In this document: positions 26,661-35,430 of the stretch, piece after piece
How positions within the stretch are numbered: position 1 is the stretch's first letter
Layout of the letters: each line of letters begins with the position of its first letter
Source: DATFLL01 sp035267785
GTDB lineage: Bacteria; Pseudomonadota; Gammaproteobacteria; DATFLL01
Direction: 5' to 3'
NCBI GenBank assembly: GCA_035267785.1
Contig: DATFLL010000039.1
Location: forward strand, 1 to 64,000
DNA length: 64,000 nucleotides
Notes under the pieces: model-generated
What the model was told of the DNA's origin: nothing
What the model saw: only the letters and a program-made list of their open reading frames with translations
Database searches by the model: none
Translations under genes and position numbers: made by a program

Positions 26661-27803
26661 TCAGCGCCCGCCGCGCTCGGCCAGCTCGACGGCCCGATCG
26701 ATGACCTCGAACGGGGTATAGAAATGGGGGGAGAAGCGCACGCCGCCCCCGCGCCTGGCGCACATCACGCCCTGGGCCATCAGGGTCCGGTACAGCACGT
26801 CGCTGTCGACTTCCCGGTGGCGAAAGGTGACGATGCCGGCGAAGCGACCGGGGCGCGTGTCGCCGGTCAGCTCCAACGATGGGTTGGCTTCGACCGCCGC
26901 CATGATGTGGCGGGAACGGGCCAGGACTTCGGACTCCACCCGATCCATGCCGACCTCGCGCAGCAGCGAGACGCTGGCGCCGAGCGCATGGATGCACAGC
27001 ATATTCGGGCTGCCGCACTCGAAGCGCCGCGCATCCGGGGCGGGGGCCCAGTCGCGCCGGTCGAAGTCCTCGGCATGTTCGACCATATGCCAGCCGAACT
27101 GGCGCAGGCGCAGGCGTTCGCGCAGGGCAGGGCGGCAGTAGAACAGCGCGAGTCCCTCGGGCCCGAGCATCCATTTGTGCCCGTCGGCCATGAGAAAGTC
27201 CACCTGGCTGGACTGGACATCGACCCCGACGGCACCGATGCTCTGAATGGCATCGACGCAAAACAGGATATTGCGCTCGCGGCAGCGCGCGCCGAGGATA
27301 TCCAGATCCATTCGCAGGCCACTGGCGTACTCTACCGAGCTGATGGCCAGCACACGCGTGCGCTCGTCACAGGCAGCGAGCAGAGCGGCCTCGGGCGATT
27401 CACCGGCGTGGAGATCGACCTGGCGCACCTCAACGCCATCGGCTTCGAGAGACTCCCAGACGATCCGGTTGGATGGAAATTCCTGATCGCTGGTGACTAC
27501 TTTGTCGCCCGGCTGCAAATTCAGACCGTGAGCGACAACCGACAGGGCTTCCGAGGTGTTCTTGAGCAGCGCAATGTCCTCGGGCGCCGGTGCGTTGATG
27601 AGCTCAGCCAGCTGGCTGCGCAGGAATTTCTCCGTGGCCAGCCATCGCGGGTAGTCCTGCGAGCCCTGGGTCAGGTTTTCCTCGGCAAAGGCACAGACCG
27701 CATCGCGGGTGCGCGCCGGCCAGGGGGCTACCGCGGCATGGTTCAGATACAGCACGTCTTGTTTAAGGCAAAATTCCTTATTAATCAGCTCATTCAATGA
27801 CAT
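26661..27803 (-). CDS. Class V aminotransferase (cysteine desulfurase/selenocysteine lyase-like)
   Basis: A 380-residue PLP enzyme of fold type I. It has YLNHAAVAPWP near the N-terminus, LLKNTSEALSVVAHGL, VDAIQSIGAVGVDV and the PLP lysine in DFLMADGHKWMLGPEG. The family includes cysteine desulfurases, kynureninases and isopenicillin-epimerase-like enzymes. The loop with a catalytic Cys typical of IscS/SufS is not evident, so the substrate is unknown. It diverges from glgC. Confidence 0.8.
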   Translation of the reverse strand: MSLNELINKEFCLKQDVLYLNHAAVAPWPARTRDAVCAFAEENLTQGSQDYPRWLATEKFLRSQLAELINAPAPEDIALLKNTSEALSVVAHGLNLQPGDKVVTSDQEFPSNRIVWESLEADGVEVRQVDLHAGESPEAALLAACDERTRVLAISSVEYASGLRMDLDILGARCRERNILFCVDAIQSIGAVGVDVQSSQVDFLMADGHKWMLGPEGLALFYCRPALRERLRLRQFGWHMVEHAEDFDRRDWAPAPDARRFECGSPNMLCIHALGASVSLLREVGMDRVESEVLARSRHIMAAVEANPSLELTGDTRPGRFAGIVTFRHREVDSDVLYRTLMAQGVMCARRGGGVRFSPHFYTPFEVIDRAVELAERGGR

Positions 27804-28026
27804 TATTTATCTGCTTTCGAGGTTGTGCCGGGCTCGCAATAACCCGTGGACCCGGTACCACGGCGCCACTTCACGATACCAACAATCGGCCGGAAGGGCA
27901 TCGCTTTCGCATTGCCAGATGCGTGACAGAAAGCCCTGCGTCGACTATGCCTTTTATTGCATAGGACAGGTTGCCGACTCGCCGCACCCGGCGGCGCGGG
28001 CAAACCGCGATGTCGCAGGAGGCCCC

Positions 28027-29295
28027 GTGCTGGAGCGCAGACACCCCGAGCGTGTTGTCGCCTTTGTCATGGCTGGCGGCGAGGGCAAGCGACTTCGCCC
28101 ACTGACCGCCGGGCGCTGCAAGCCGGCCGTGCCGTTCGGCTCGCGCTATCGCATCGTCGACTTCGCGTTGAGCAATCTCGTCAACTCGGGCATTCGCTCC
28201 GTTTATCTTCTGGTGCAATACCGGCCGCAGGCCCTGATCGAGCACATTCGAAAGGGGTGGGCACTGTCGCCGATGCTGCCCGATCAGTTCGTGACCGTCG
28301 TGCCGCCGGAGATGCATACGCAGGCGCGCGCGTTTCAGGGAACGGCGGACGCCGTCTACCAGAGCCTTCGCCTCATCGAGCTCCATCATCCCGATCTCGT
28401 CGCCATTTTCGCCGCCGATCACATCTACCGGATGGATGTGCGCCCGATGATCTGGTTTCACCGCGACCACGCGGCCGATGTGACGGTGGCGGCCCGGCCG
28501 GTGCCGATAGAAGAGGCCGGCGATTTCGGCGTCATCGCCGCCGATAGCAACGGGCGCATAGCGGCCTTTCAGGAAAAGCCCGAATGCCCGACGGCTATGC
28601 CGGGCGATGCTTCGCACGCCTATGCCTCCATGGGCATTTATCTTTTCACGACGTCGGTGCTGCTGGAGGCGCTGGACGCGGCGCATAAACGCAGCGACAC
28701 GGACTTCGGGCGCGACATACTTCCCCGGTTGCTCTCCGAGCGTTCTGTCTGCGCGTACGACTTTTCGACAAATGCCGTGCCCGGTATCAAACCCTACGAA
28801 GAGACGGGATACTGGCGCGACGTCGGCACGGTCGACGCTTACTTTGCCGCGCACCAGGACGTTCTCGGCGCCGAGCCGCGCTTCGACATGTTCAATCCGC
28901 AGTGGCCTATCTACTCGAGCAATTACCAGGGCACGGTCGCGCATGTGCTGGGCGGCCAAATCGAGAATTGTCTTTTGGGCGCGGCCAGCAAGATCCATCC
29001 CGGTGCACGATTACGAAACTGTATCGTGCGCCGCGAAGCGGTAGTCGAGTCCGACGCCGAGCTGGAGGACTGTATCGTCATGGACTATTCGCGAATCGGC
29101 CGCGGGGCGCGGCTTCGGCGGACCATCGTCGAACGTCACAACGACATCGCTCCGGGCGAGACGATCGGCTTCGATGCCGCGCGGGATGCAGAGCGTTACC
29201 ATGTCACGCCCGGCGGTGTCGCCGTCGTCTCCCACGGCCTGTCCTCATTCTTCGCCCGCGGGGTCCGAGGCAGCGGGTTCGGCTATGCGGAATGA
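28027..29295 (+). CDS. glgC: Glucose-1-phosphate adenylyltransferase
   Basis: Makes ADP-glucose for glycogen. The nucleotidyltransferase domain has VVAFVMAGGEGKRLRPLT, CKPAVPFGSRYRIVDFALSN, IFAADHIYRMD and GYWRDVGT. A left-handed beta-helix follows at the C-terminus. GTG 28027 behind AGGAGG gives 422 residues, close to E. coli GlgC; an ATG at 27918 would add 36 unconserved residues. No other glycogen gene is adjacent. Confidence 0.9.
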   Translation: MLERRHPERVVAFVMAGGEGKRLRPLTAGRCKPAVPFGSRYRIVDFALSNLVNSGIRSVYLLVQYRPQALIEHIRKGWALSPMLPDQFVTVVPPEMHTQARAFQGTADAVYQSLRLIELHHPDLVAIFAADHIYRMDVRPMIWFHRDHAADVTVAARPVPIEEAGDFGVIAADSNGRIAAFQEKPECPTAMPGDASHAYASMGIYLFTTSVLLEALDAAHKRSDTDFGRDILPRLLSERSVCAYDFSTNAVPGIKPYEETGYWRDVGTVDAYFAAHQDVLGAEPRFDMFNPQWPIYSSNYQGTVAHVLGGQIENCLLGAASKIHPGARLRNCIVRREAVVESDAELEDCIVMDYSRIGRGARLRRTIVERHNDIAPGETIGFDAARDAERYHVTPGGVAVVSHGLSSFFARGVRGSGFGYAE

Positions 29296-29380
29296 CCTTT
29301 CCAGTCAGGCGCGGCGTTCATGGGCGCTGCCCCACTGTGGGCTTGCGATCCGATCCGGAGTCGACTAGCGTTGACCAATC

Positions 29381-30733
29381 ATGCGTCCGTCGACCTCATT
29401 TAAGCGCGTTTGTTATGGGCTTTCGTGCGCACTGCTCGCAGTCGGCCTGATCCTGATTCGGCCCGTGTACGCGGCGGATACCTCTCAGCAGCCCGATATT
29501 CAATCGCTGCGCACGCAGATCCAACAGCTGCGCGAGCGGGTTCGCGCCCTCGAGGGACGCCTGCGTGAAGTCAATGCGCTGCAGGAGCGTATCCGAAAGC
29601 TCGAATCCGAATTGGCGCAGCAGCGGGCGAAGCAGGGCGGTGATCAGATCGCCGCCAAGGAGGCGGCCTCCGAACCCGAGGCTAAGGGAAAACCGCAGGG
29701 CGTGAAATTCGGCGGGGCGCTGCGTTTCAATTACAGCTGGAAGGACTTCTCCGAGGGTGCCAAGACGCGCCGCGGCGATGCGGGCCTGGACATCTTTCGA
29801 ATCAACGCCGACGGCAAAATCGACGACATCCTGGTATCGGCGGAATATCGTTTCTATCCGTATATGAGCGCCATCCACCACGGGTGGATCGGATACGACT
29901 TCGGCGGCGGTAACCAGATTCAAGGCGGCATCACCAAGGTTCCGTTCGGCCTGCTGCCCTATGCCTCGCACAACTATTGGTTCGGAATCCCTTTCTATAT
30001 CGGCTTGGCCGATAACTACGACACCGGCCTGAAGTACGTACACGACCGCGGTCCTTGGAATGCGCAATTGGCGTTTTTCAAAAACGGCGAGCTCGGCGAC
30101 GCAGCCAATCTCGAACGTTATTCGTACGATCCCGTCGCCGTAGGCGCGGCCCGCAACGAAAAGACCAACACGCTGAGCGCGCGCCTGGCCTATACATTCG
30201 GTAAGGGCACCCAATGCCATCACGAGCTCGGTGCCTCGGGGCAATGGGGCGAGTTGTACAACCGGGACACCAACGATACCGGTCACGACTGGGCCGCCGC
30301 CGGCCACTTGGACAGTCGCTGCGGTCGCTGGAATTTCCAGCTCGAGCTAGGCCGCTATGAGTATCATCCGCGTAATCCAGCCGGTGTGCCGGACGACACT
30401 GTCACCCTCGGGGCATATCTGGGCAGTTTTCCGATTGCCGCCCGCGCGAAGTTCGCTGTCGCCAACGTCGCCTATGTCGTGCCGGTCAACTGGCCGCATG
30501 TCAAACAGATCACCTGTTACAATGACTTCAGCATGCTCGACAAGGACCAGGCGGGTGCCTCCAAATCCTATCTGAACACGACAGGCTGCGGCGTGGGAAT
30601 CGGTCCGACGTTCACCTATATCGATATCATTCGCGGTCGCAACATGATCTATTTCGGAAACGGGTCGTTGGCCGGCGGCGGCAGCAACGATTGGAATACG
30701 CGTGTGAACATCAACATCGGCTATTACTGGTGA
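29381..30733 (+). CDS. Outer membrane porin with N-terminal coiled coil
   Basis: A 450-residue exported protein. A signal peptide (cleaved near VYAADT) is followed by a coiled coil at about residues 38-88 (heptads of Leu/Arg/Glu), then a beta-rich barrel (VKFGGALRFNYSW, then many alternating aromatic strands) ending in YYW, the terminal aromatic expected of outer membrane barrels. It resembles phosphate-selective or carbohydrate porins. The substrate is not readable. The stop touches the next gene, a solute-binding protein, suggesting joint uptake. Confidence 0.8.
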   Translation: MRPSTSFKRVCYGLSCALLAVGLILIRPVYAADTSQQPDIQSLRTQIQQLRERVRALEGRLREVNALQERIRKLESELAQQRAKQGGDQIAAKEAASEPEAKGKPQGVKFGGALRFNYSWKDFSEGAKTRRGDAGLDIFRINADGKIDDILVSAEYRFYPYMSAIHHGWIGYDFGGGNQIQGGITKVPFGLLPYASHNYWFGIPFYIGLADNYDTGLKYVHDRGPWNAQLAFFKNGELGDAANLERYSYDPVAVGAARNEKTNTLSARLAYTFGKGTQCHHELGASGQWGELYNRDTNDTGHDWAAAGHLDSRCGRWNFQLELGRYEYHPRNPAGVPDDTVTLGAYLGSFPIAARAKFAVANVAYVVPVNWPHVKQITCYNDFSMLDKDQAGASKSYLNTTGCGVGIGPTFTYIDIIRGRNMIYFGNGSLAGGGSNDWNTRVNINIGYYW

Positions 30734-30738
30734 GTTTC

Positions 30739-31905
30739 ATGGCCTTTGCGCAACGCATAACAGCGGCGAAGCAGGGGTCGCACGCCCGTGTTTCGGCACA
30801 GCGTCTGTGGTCCAAGCGGGGCTGGGCGCTGATCGCGATTGTCTCGCTCGTACTCGTCGCACCGGCGGCGAGGGCAGGCGATGAACTGACGTTCGTGTCC
30901 TGGGGCGGAGCCTATACGCGCAGCCAGATGCTCGCCTTCGTGCGCCCGTACGAACACAAGACGGGGGTGTCGCTCAACGTGCTCGACTACGCGGGCGGTC
31001 TGGACGATATCCGCTCTCAAGTGCGGTCGCTCAACGTCAAATGGGACGTTGTGGACCTGGAGCTCTCCGATGCCATTCGCGGCTGCGACGAGGGATTGCT
31101 CGAACGTATCTCGCCGAGTGACCTCAGCCCGGGGCCGGACGGGCAGGATCCCAGCCACGATTTCATTCCCGGCGGACTCACGCCCTGTGCCGTGGGGACC
31201 GTCGTGTGGTCCACGGTCATTGCCTACGACACACGCCGCTTCAAGAACCATCCGCCGCGCAGTCTTCGCGACTTTTTTGATCTCAAACGGTTTCCCGGAC
31301 GCCGTGGGCTCCGCAAGACCCCCAAGGGCAATCTGGAGTGGGCCCTGATCGCCTCCGGTGTGCCGCCCGGCCAGGTCTACAAGCGGCTCGGCACGGAACA
31401 GGGGCTGGAGCGGGCCTTCGCGATGCTCGATCGCATCAAACCGGCCATCGTCTGGTGGACGGCAGGTGCCGAGGCGCCGCGGATGCTCGAGACCGGGCGC
31501 GTGGCCATGGCCTCCGCTTACAACGGGCGAATCTACGACGCGGCCAAGACGCGCAATGCGCCCCTTCGGATCATCTGGGATCACCAGATCTGGAACATCG
31601 ACCTGCTGGCTATCCCCAAGGGCGATCCCAAACGCAAGCAGGCCCTGAATTTCATCCGCTTCGCCACGGCACCAGCTCAACTGGCGGCCCAGGCACGGTA
31701 TATCCCGTACGGTCCGGTGCGCCGCTCGGCACTGGCACAGGTTCCGGCCGATGTGCGCGCGCATCTGCCGACAGCCCAAAAGGATTTTTCGCAGGCGCTA
31801 CGCATCAACGCGGCGTGGTGGGCGAAACACTTCGAGCAGGTCGATCAGCGTTTCCAGGACTGGCTGGAGCAGCCGGTGCAGGTCCCGCGGCGGCTGCCGC
31901 GCTGA
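30739..31905 (+). CDS. Periplasmic solute-binding protein, polyamine (PotD/YdcS) type
   Basis: A 388-residue type-8 extracellular solute-binding protein. The N-terminus carries a hydrophobic signal segment (GWALIAIVSLVLVAPAARAG), and the mature protein begins ELTFVSWGGAYTRSQ, characteristic of spermidine/putrescine-type binding proteins. ATG 30739 follows GGTGAG; a GTG at 30730 would overlap the porin stop. No ATP-binding or permease gene follows, so its transporter lies elsewhere or it has another role. Confidence 0.85.
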   Translation: MAFAQRITAAKQGSHARVSAQRLWSKRGWALIAIVSLVLVAPAARAGDELTFVSWGGAYTRSQMLAFVRPYEHKTGVSLNVLDYAGGLDDIRSQVRSLNVKWDVVDLELSDAIRGCDEGLLERISPSDLSPGPDGQDPSHDFIPGGLTPCAVGTVVWSTVIAYDTRRFKNHPPRSLRDFFDLKRFPGRRGLRKTPKGNLEWALIASGVPPGQVYKRLGTEQGLERAFAMLDRIKPAIVWWTAGAEAPRMLETGRVAMASAYNGRIYDAAKTRNAPLRIIWDHQIWNIDLLAIPKGDPKRKQALNFIRFATAPAQLAAQARYIPYGPVRRSALAQVPADVRAHLPTAQKDFSQALRINAAWWAKHFEQVDQRFQDWLEQPVQVPRRLPR

Positions 31906-31961
31906 GTGGGCCGGCCGCGCACGGGGCGCCGGGCCTGCCTTGGCGCTGTTCTAAATATGCG

Positions 31962-31990
31962 TATAATGTATATTATGTTAAATAATATAC
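31962..31990 (+). promoter_or_regulatory. Promoter with overlapping AT-rich palindrome
   Basis: TTGGCG (31940-31945), 16 bases, then TATAAT (31962-31967) form a sigma70-like promoter. Immediately after it lies a perfect inverted repeat GTATATTA (31968-31975) / TAATATAC (31983-31990) with a 7-base loop. This position, over the likely transcription start, suits a repressor operator. Confidence 0.45.
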
Positions 31991-32057
31991 GGCGGTCTGA
32001 AGGGGTATATCTCGGGCAGAGCCGAGGCTGGGGGGCTTGTTTGGCCCCGGGCGGTTA

Positions 32058-32456
32058 ATGACCGCACAAGACGACTTCCGGCTCTCAGATCTGGTAGAGC
32101 TGTCTGGAGACAGCAAGACGCGTCCTGCGGGCCTGGGCAAACTCCTGACGGCGCTTAGGGAGGTCGCCCGACTAGACGAAGTGGCGCTCCTGGAGCTCGC
32201 ATGCGGAAGAGCTGCCCGAACTGGAATTCAAGGTTGCCTTGAGCAGGTCTTTCTATTTTACTTTCGGGACCGCTGGGAAGAAGCATTGGCGCGTCTAAAC
32301 GTGGCAATGCAAGACTTGGTCTCGTCTCGCGCTCAGACTGAAGCGAAAGCAAAATCCATGCGTAGCTACCCGGCTAACGCTTCAAAGCCTACATGCCGCG
32401 TTTCAATTAATGCGTCTTTTTCGACAATCTCTGAGTCGGTGACCATTCGTCGATAG
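32058..32456 (+). CDS. Hypothetical protein (doubtful)
   Basis: A possible 132-residue protein starting MTAQDDFRLSDLVELSGDS. I recognise no family. The first 60 residues look protein-like (Leu-rich, helical); the end after about residue 95 is Ser/Arg-rich and not convincing. In the +1 frame a short stretch around 32205-32300 (HAEELPELEFKVAL..) also looks protein-like and ends in a stop, so a frameshifted remnant is possible. A promoter-like site lies 70 bases upstream. The ribosome binding site is weak. Apart from this the 31906-32489 stretch holds nothing I recognise. Confidence 0.3.
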   Translation: MTAQDDFRLSDLVELSGDSKTRPAGLGKLLTALREVARLDEVALLELACGRAARTGIQGCLEQVFLFYFRDRWEEALARLNVAMQDLVSSRAQTEAKAKSMRSYPANASKPTCRVSINASFSTISESVTIRR

Positions 32457-32489
32457 GCACGCGGACATGTTGATTGTCGAGGCCAAACT

Positions 32490-32975
32490 CTAGTCTCGTA
32501 ATAGCTCGATTTTTACTTGTATGGGCCCGGACACGTTGAATACCTCGGCACCATCATCAATGTGGCCCAATTCTATCAGGCCCCGCGCGTAACCGAAGTC
32601 TCTGTAAAAGAGGGCGAGATTTCCCCAAGGCGCATAGTAGGTAAGATCGCCCACGGACGGATCGATACCCGCGGGAGCACCCTCCTCCGTAAGTTTCCTG
32701 GAAAGATAGGCGATCTTCTCGGTGCCGGCGTAATCTTTCAGCGTGAGCGTCAAGGGCAACAGGCTGACAAAGTCCCGCACGGTTGGATTGTCGACTAGAG
32801 TGGCGGTCACCGCGCGACCGTCAACGGTCAAACGAATCTTCATGACGGAAACCTCCGAAACCGGTTGGGTCGGAGCCTGGTAGCCGGTTTGGTGATTGGG
32901 TGGCTGCGCTGCGAAGGCCGCGGTTGTGAACATTGCGGCCAGTAATGTCATTGAGATCACGGATAGTCGTCTCAT
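32490..32975 (-). CDS. Secreted cyclophilin-like fold protein
   Basis: A 161-residue protein with a Sec signal peptide (cut near AFAAQP). The mature part matches the cyclophilin_like2 fold: MKIRLTVDGRAVTATLVDNPTVRDFVSLLPLTLTLKDY, then SVGDLTYYAPWGNLALFYRD. These small proteins often accompany oxidoreductases and cupins in stress operons; prolyl isomerase activity is not shown for them. It is the last gene of the operon led by the alcohol dehydrogenase. Confidence 0.8.
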   Translation of the reverse strand: MRRLSVISMTLLAAMFTTAAFAAQPPNHQTGYQAPTQPVSEVSVMKIRLTVDGRAVTATLVDNPTVRDFVSLLPLTLTLKDYAGTEKIAYLSRKLTEEGAPAGIDPSVGDLTYYAPWGNLALFYRDFGYARGLIELGHIDDGAEVFNVSGPIQVKIELLRD

Positions 32976-33025
32976 AAACGCCTTCCACCTCCCTTCCCCG
33001 GTGTTGGCCCGTTAGGGACGCTGGC

Positions 33026-33436
33026 TTACTTCCCCTCGCCGCTGCCGAAGTATTCCTCGTCCGTGACCTTCTCCATCCAGTTGACATTCTTGCCATCGAG
33101 CATCTCCTGAATGGCGATATGCGTCATCGCCGTCGTGGCCGTAGCGCCGTGCCAGTGCTTGTGCCCGGGTGGACACCAGATGATGTCGCCGGCGTGGATT
33201 TCGACGCGGTCCTCGCCTTCGCATTGGGTCCAACCGGTCCCCGAGGTCACGATCAGGGTCTGGCCCAGGGGATGGGTATGCCAGGCCGAGCGCGCGCCGG
33301 GCTCGAAGGTCACGATCCCGCCCGTGACCCGCGAGGGATCGCTGCCCGCGAATTGGGCATCGATGCGGACGTTGCCGGTGAAATACTCTTCCGGTCCTTT
33401 GACCGAAGCCTGTGAACCGTTACGTATGAGTTCCAT
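33026..33436 (-). CDS. Cupin domain protein
   Basis: A 136-residue single-domain cupin. The metal-binding motifs are visible: GARSAWHTHPLGQTLIVTSG (two His plus a downstream Gln/Glu position) and HAGDIIWCPPGHKHWHGA. This subfamily commonly neighbours carboxymuconolactone-decarboxylase-like genes, as here. The substrate is unknown. Confidence 0.85.
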   Translation of the reverse strand: MELIRNGSQASVKGPEEYFTGNVRIDAQFAGSDPSRVTGGIVTFEPGARSAWHTHPLGQTLIVTSGTGWTQCEGEDRVEIHAGDIIWCPPGHKHWHGATATTAMTHIAIQEMLDGKNVNWMEKVTDEEYFGSGEGK

Positions 33437-33498
33437 TGCTTGTCTCCTAGTTCTTCGTCAATGCTGAAATGTACTTGCCGCCGTCGAGCGAACGTGCG

Positions 33499-34149
33499 TT
33501 ATTGTCCGCCGCCCACGACCTCGTCCAGTACCGCAGCGGCATTCGATGCCTCTTGCTCGCCCACTTCAGAGCGGAGTACCGCCACGTAGTCGCGCAGCTG
33601 CGCTTCGGTCAGTCCGGTGTTCATCGCGGCGCCCAGATGAAAGCGGAGCTGGCCGGCCGTGCCCGTCATGCTCGCGAGCGCGGAGATGGTCGCCAGTTCG
33701 CGGCTGGCATAATCGAGGTTGTCGCGGGCGAAGATATCGGCAAACAAATGCTGCTTCAGGAACGCATCGATGACCGGCGCGAACAGCTGATAGCCGCTCG
33801 GCGCGGGGATCCCGTCCCGACCGGCCAGTCTTGCGCGGACCCTGGCACCGTAATCGTCTTTGTCCATATCGGCAGGCAGCGGGCTCGCCTTCGGGCCTTC
33901 CTCATCGGTGATGCCTTTGGATTGGCGATCCTCGAGAACGCCCATCAAGGTATGGATCGCATTCAGGCTGCGCGGAAAGCCGACATAGGCGTACAGTTGA
34001 ACGAGGACTTCCTTGATCTCGTTGACGGTAAGGCCGCCGTCCAAACCTGCGTTCAGCGCAGAGGTGAGCTTGTCCAGGTCGCCATTGGTGGCAAACGCCG
34101 AAATCGCGACGATGCCCTGTTGTCGGGGGTTCAACTGTTGTTCGCTCAT
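33499..34149 (-). CDS. Carboxymuconolactone decarboxylase family protein
   Basis: A 216-residue protein with two CMD-type repeats, about residues 10-80 (GGLTVNEIKEVLVQLYAYVGFPRSLNAI) and 135-205 (SRELATISALASMTGTAGQLRFHLGAAMNTGLTEAQLRDYV). The CxxC pair of AhpD is absent, so it is not a classical peroxidase. Relatives decarboxylate carboxymuconolactone or protect against oxidants. Its linkage with the alcohol dehydrogenase and cupin suggests a carbonyl or oxidant response. Confidence 0.82.
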   Translation of the reverse strand: MSEQQLNPRQQGIVAISAFATNGDLDKLTSALNAGLDGGLTVNEIKEVLVQLYAYVGFPRSLNAIHTLMGVLEDRQSKGITDEEGPKASPLPADMDKDDYGARVRARLAGRDGIPAPSGYQLFAPVIDAFLKQHLFADIFARDNLDYASRELATISALASMTGTAGQLRFHLGAAMNTGLTEAQLRDYVAVLRSEVGEQEASNAAAVLDEVVGGGQ

Positions 34150-34247
34150 AATCCTTTGCCCTGAGTTGATTGCGGGTACGAGACCTCGACCGTTTTCGGT
34201 GAGGACAATCTCTTGAAGTCCTGCGCGCGACGTGGTGGCGTCGAACC

Positions 34248-35264
34248 CTAGGGACGCAGCAGCACCTTGATCGCGCGCCGCTCGTCCATCGCCCGATAAC
34301 CTTCGGCGACTTGATCGAGCGGCAGTGTCAGATCGAACACGCTGCCGGGATTGACCTTTTCCTGGGACACCAGATCGATCAGGTCGGGCAGAAAGCGGCG
34401 TACCGGTGCCGGACCGCCATGCAGGTGCGTATGCGTGAAGAACAGCTCCTGGCCGTCCAACTCGACACCGTGCGGCACGCCGACGTAGCCCACATAACCA
34501 CCGGGGCGGCTCGAGTGGATGGCCTGCTTCATTGACTCAGAGGTCCCGACACACTCCAACACCGAATCGGCGCCGAGTCCGTTAGTCATTTCCTTGATGC
34601 GGGCCACGCCTTCGTCGCCGCGTTCCGTGACGATGTCCGTCGCACCGAACTCTCGGGCGAGCTTTTGCCGCGTGTCGTCACCGCTCATGGCGATGATCCT
34701 TTCCGCGCCCAGCTGCTTGGCGGACAGCACGCCCATCTGGCCGACCGCGCCATCGCCTACGACCACGACAGTGGCGCCGGGCTTTACATTGGCCGCCTGT
34801 GCGGCAAACCAACCGGTGCCGAAGACGTCAGATGTGGAAAGCAGATTGGGAATCAGGTTGTCCGAGGGGGCTTCGGGAAGCGCCACCAGGGTGCCGTCGG
34901 CCAGCGGGACGCGCAGATACTCGGCCTGGGCGCCGCCGACGAACTCGGCGTGCTGACAGGACGACTGATAGCCCGCTTGGCAGTGGGGACAGGTATTGTC
35001 GGAGGCGAAAAACGAGCCGATCACGAACTGACCAGGCTTGACCGATCGGACTTCTTTGCCGATCTCCTCGACCACGCCGCAGTACTCGTGCCCCATTGGG
35101 GTCGGGCCGTCGTCGGGCTGAAGGCCGCGGTACGGCCAGAGATCGGAGCCGCAGACGCAGGTGGCCGTGATCTTGATGATGGCGTCCGTCGGCTGTTTGA
35201 TCTTGGGTGCGTCGAGGGTCTCCGAGCGGATGTCGTGAGGCCCATAGAGAACTGATCCTCGCAT
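34248..35264 (-). CDS. Zinc-dependent alcohol dehydrogenase
   Basis: A 338-residue medium-chain dehydrogenase. Catalytic zinc ligands lie in TCVCGSDLWPYRG and PMGHEYCG; a cysteine cluster (DNTCPHCQAGYQSSC) stands for the structural zinc loop; the NAD(P) fold has VVVGDGAVGQMGVLSAKQLGA. The substrate is not readable. It is the first gene of the operon opposite the LysR gene, so LysR probably controls it. Confidence 0.9.
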   Translation of the reverse strand: MRGSVLYGPHDIRSETLDAPKIKQPTDAIIKITATCVCGSDLWPYRGLQPDDGPTPMGHEYCGVVEEIGKEVRSVKPGQFVIGSFFASDNTCPHCQAGYQSSCQHAEFVGGAQAEYLRVPLADGTLVALPEAPSDNLIPNLLSTSDVFGTGWFAAQAANVKPGATVVVVGDGAVGQMGVLSAKQLGAERIIAMSGDDTRQKLAREFGATDIVTERGDEGVARIKEMTNGLGADSVLECVGTSESMKQAIHSSRPGGYVGYVGVPHGVELDGQELFFTHTHLHGGPAPVRRFLPDLIDLVSQEKVNPGSVFDLTLPLDQVAEGYRAMDERRAIKVLLRP

Positions 35265-35384
35265 GGCGACTCTCCTTTACGGTTGGGCGGCTGCCCGCGG
35301 GCCCGGCCCCGCTTCGATGGGCCTTTTGCGGAGGCATGCCCGCCGATTGGATGTGATGGAAAGCCTATCAACTGCTAGACTCAG

Positions 35385-35408
35385 CAATAAATAGGGGTAA
35401 TCTTATTG
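35385..35408. promoter_or_regulatory. Candidate LysR operator
   Basis: Inverted repeat CAATAA (35385-35390) / TTATTG (35403-35408) in the 166-base divergent region between the alcohol dehydrogenase and LysR genes, ending 22 bases before the LysR start. Spacing and place fit autoregulation by a LysR protein; identity is inferred. Confidence 0.4.
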
Positions 35409-35430
35409 AGCGGATTAGCGAGACTTATTA

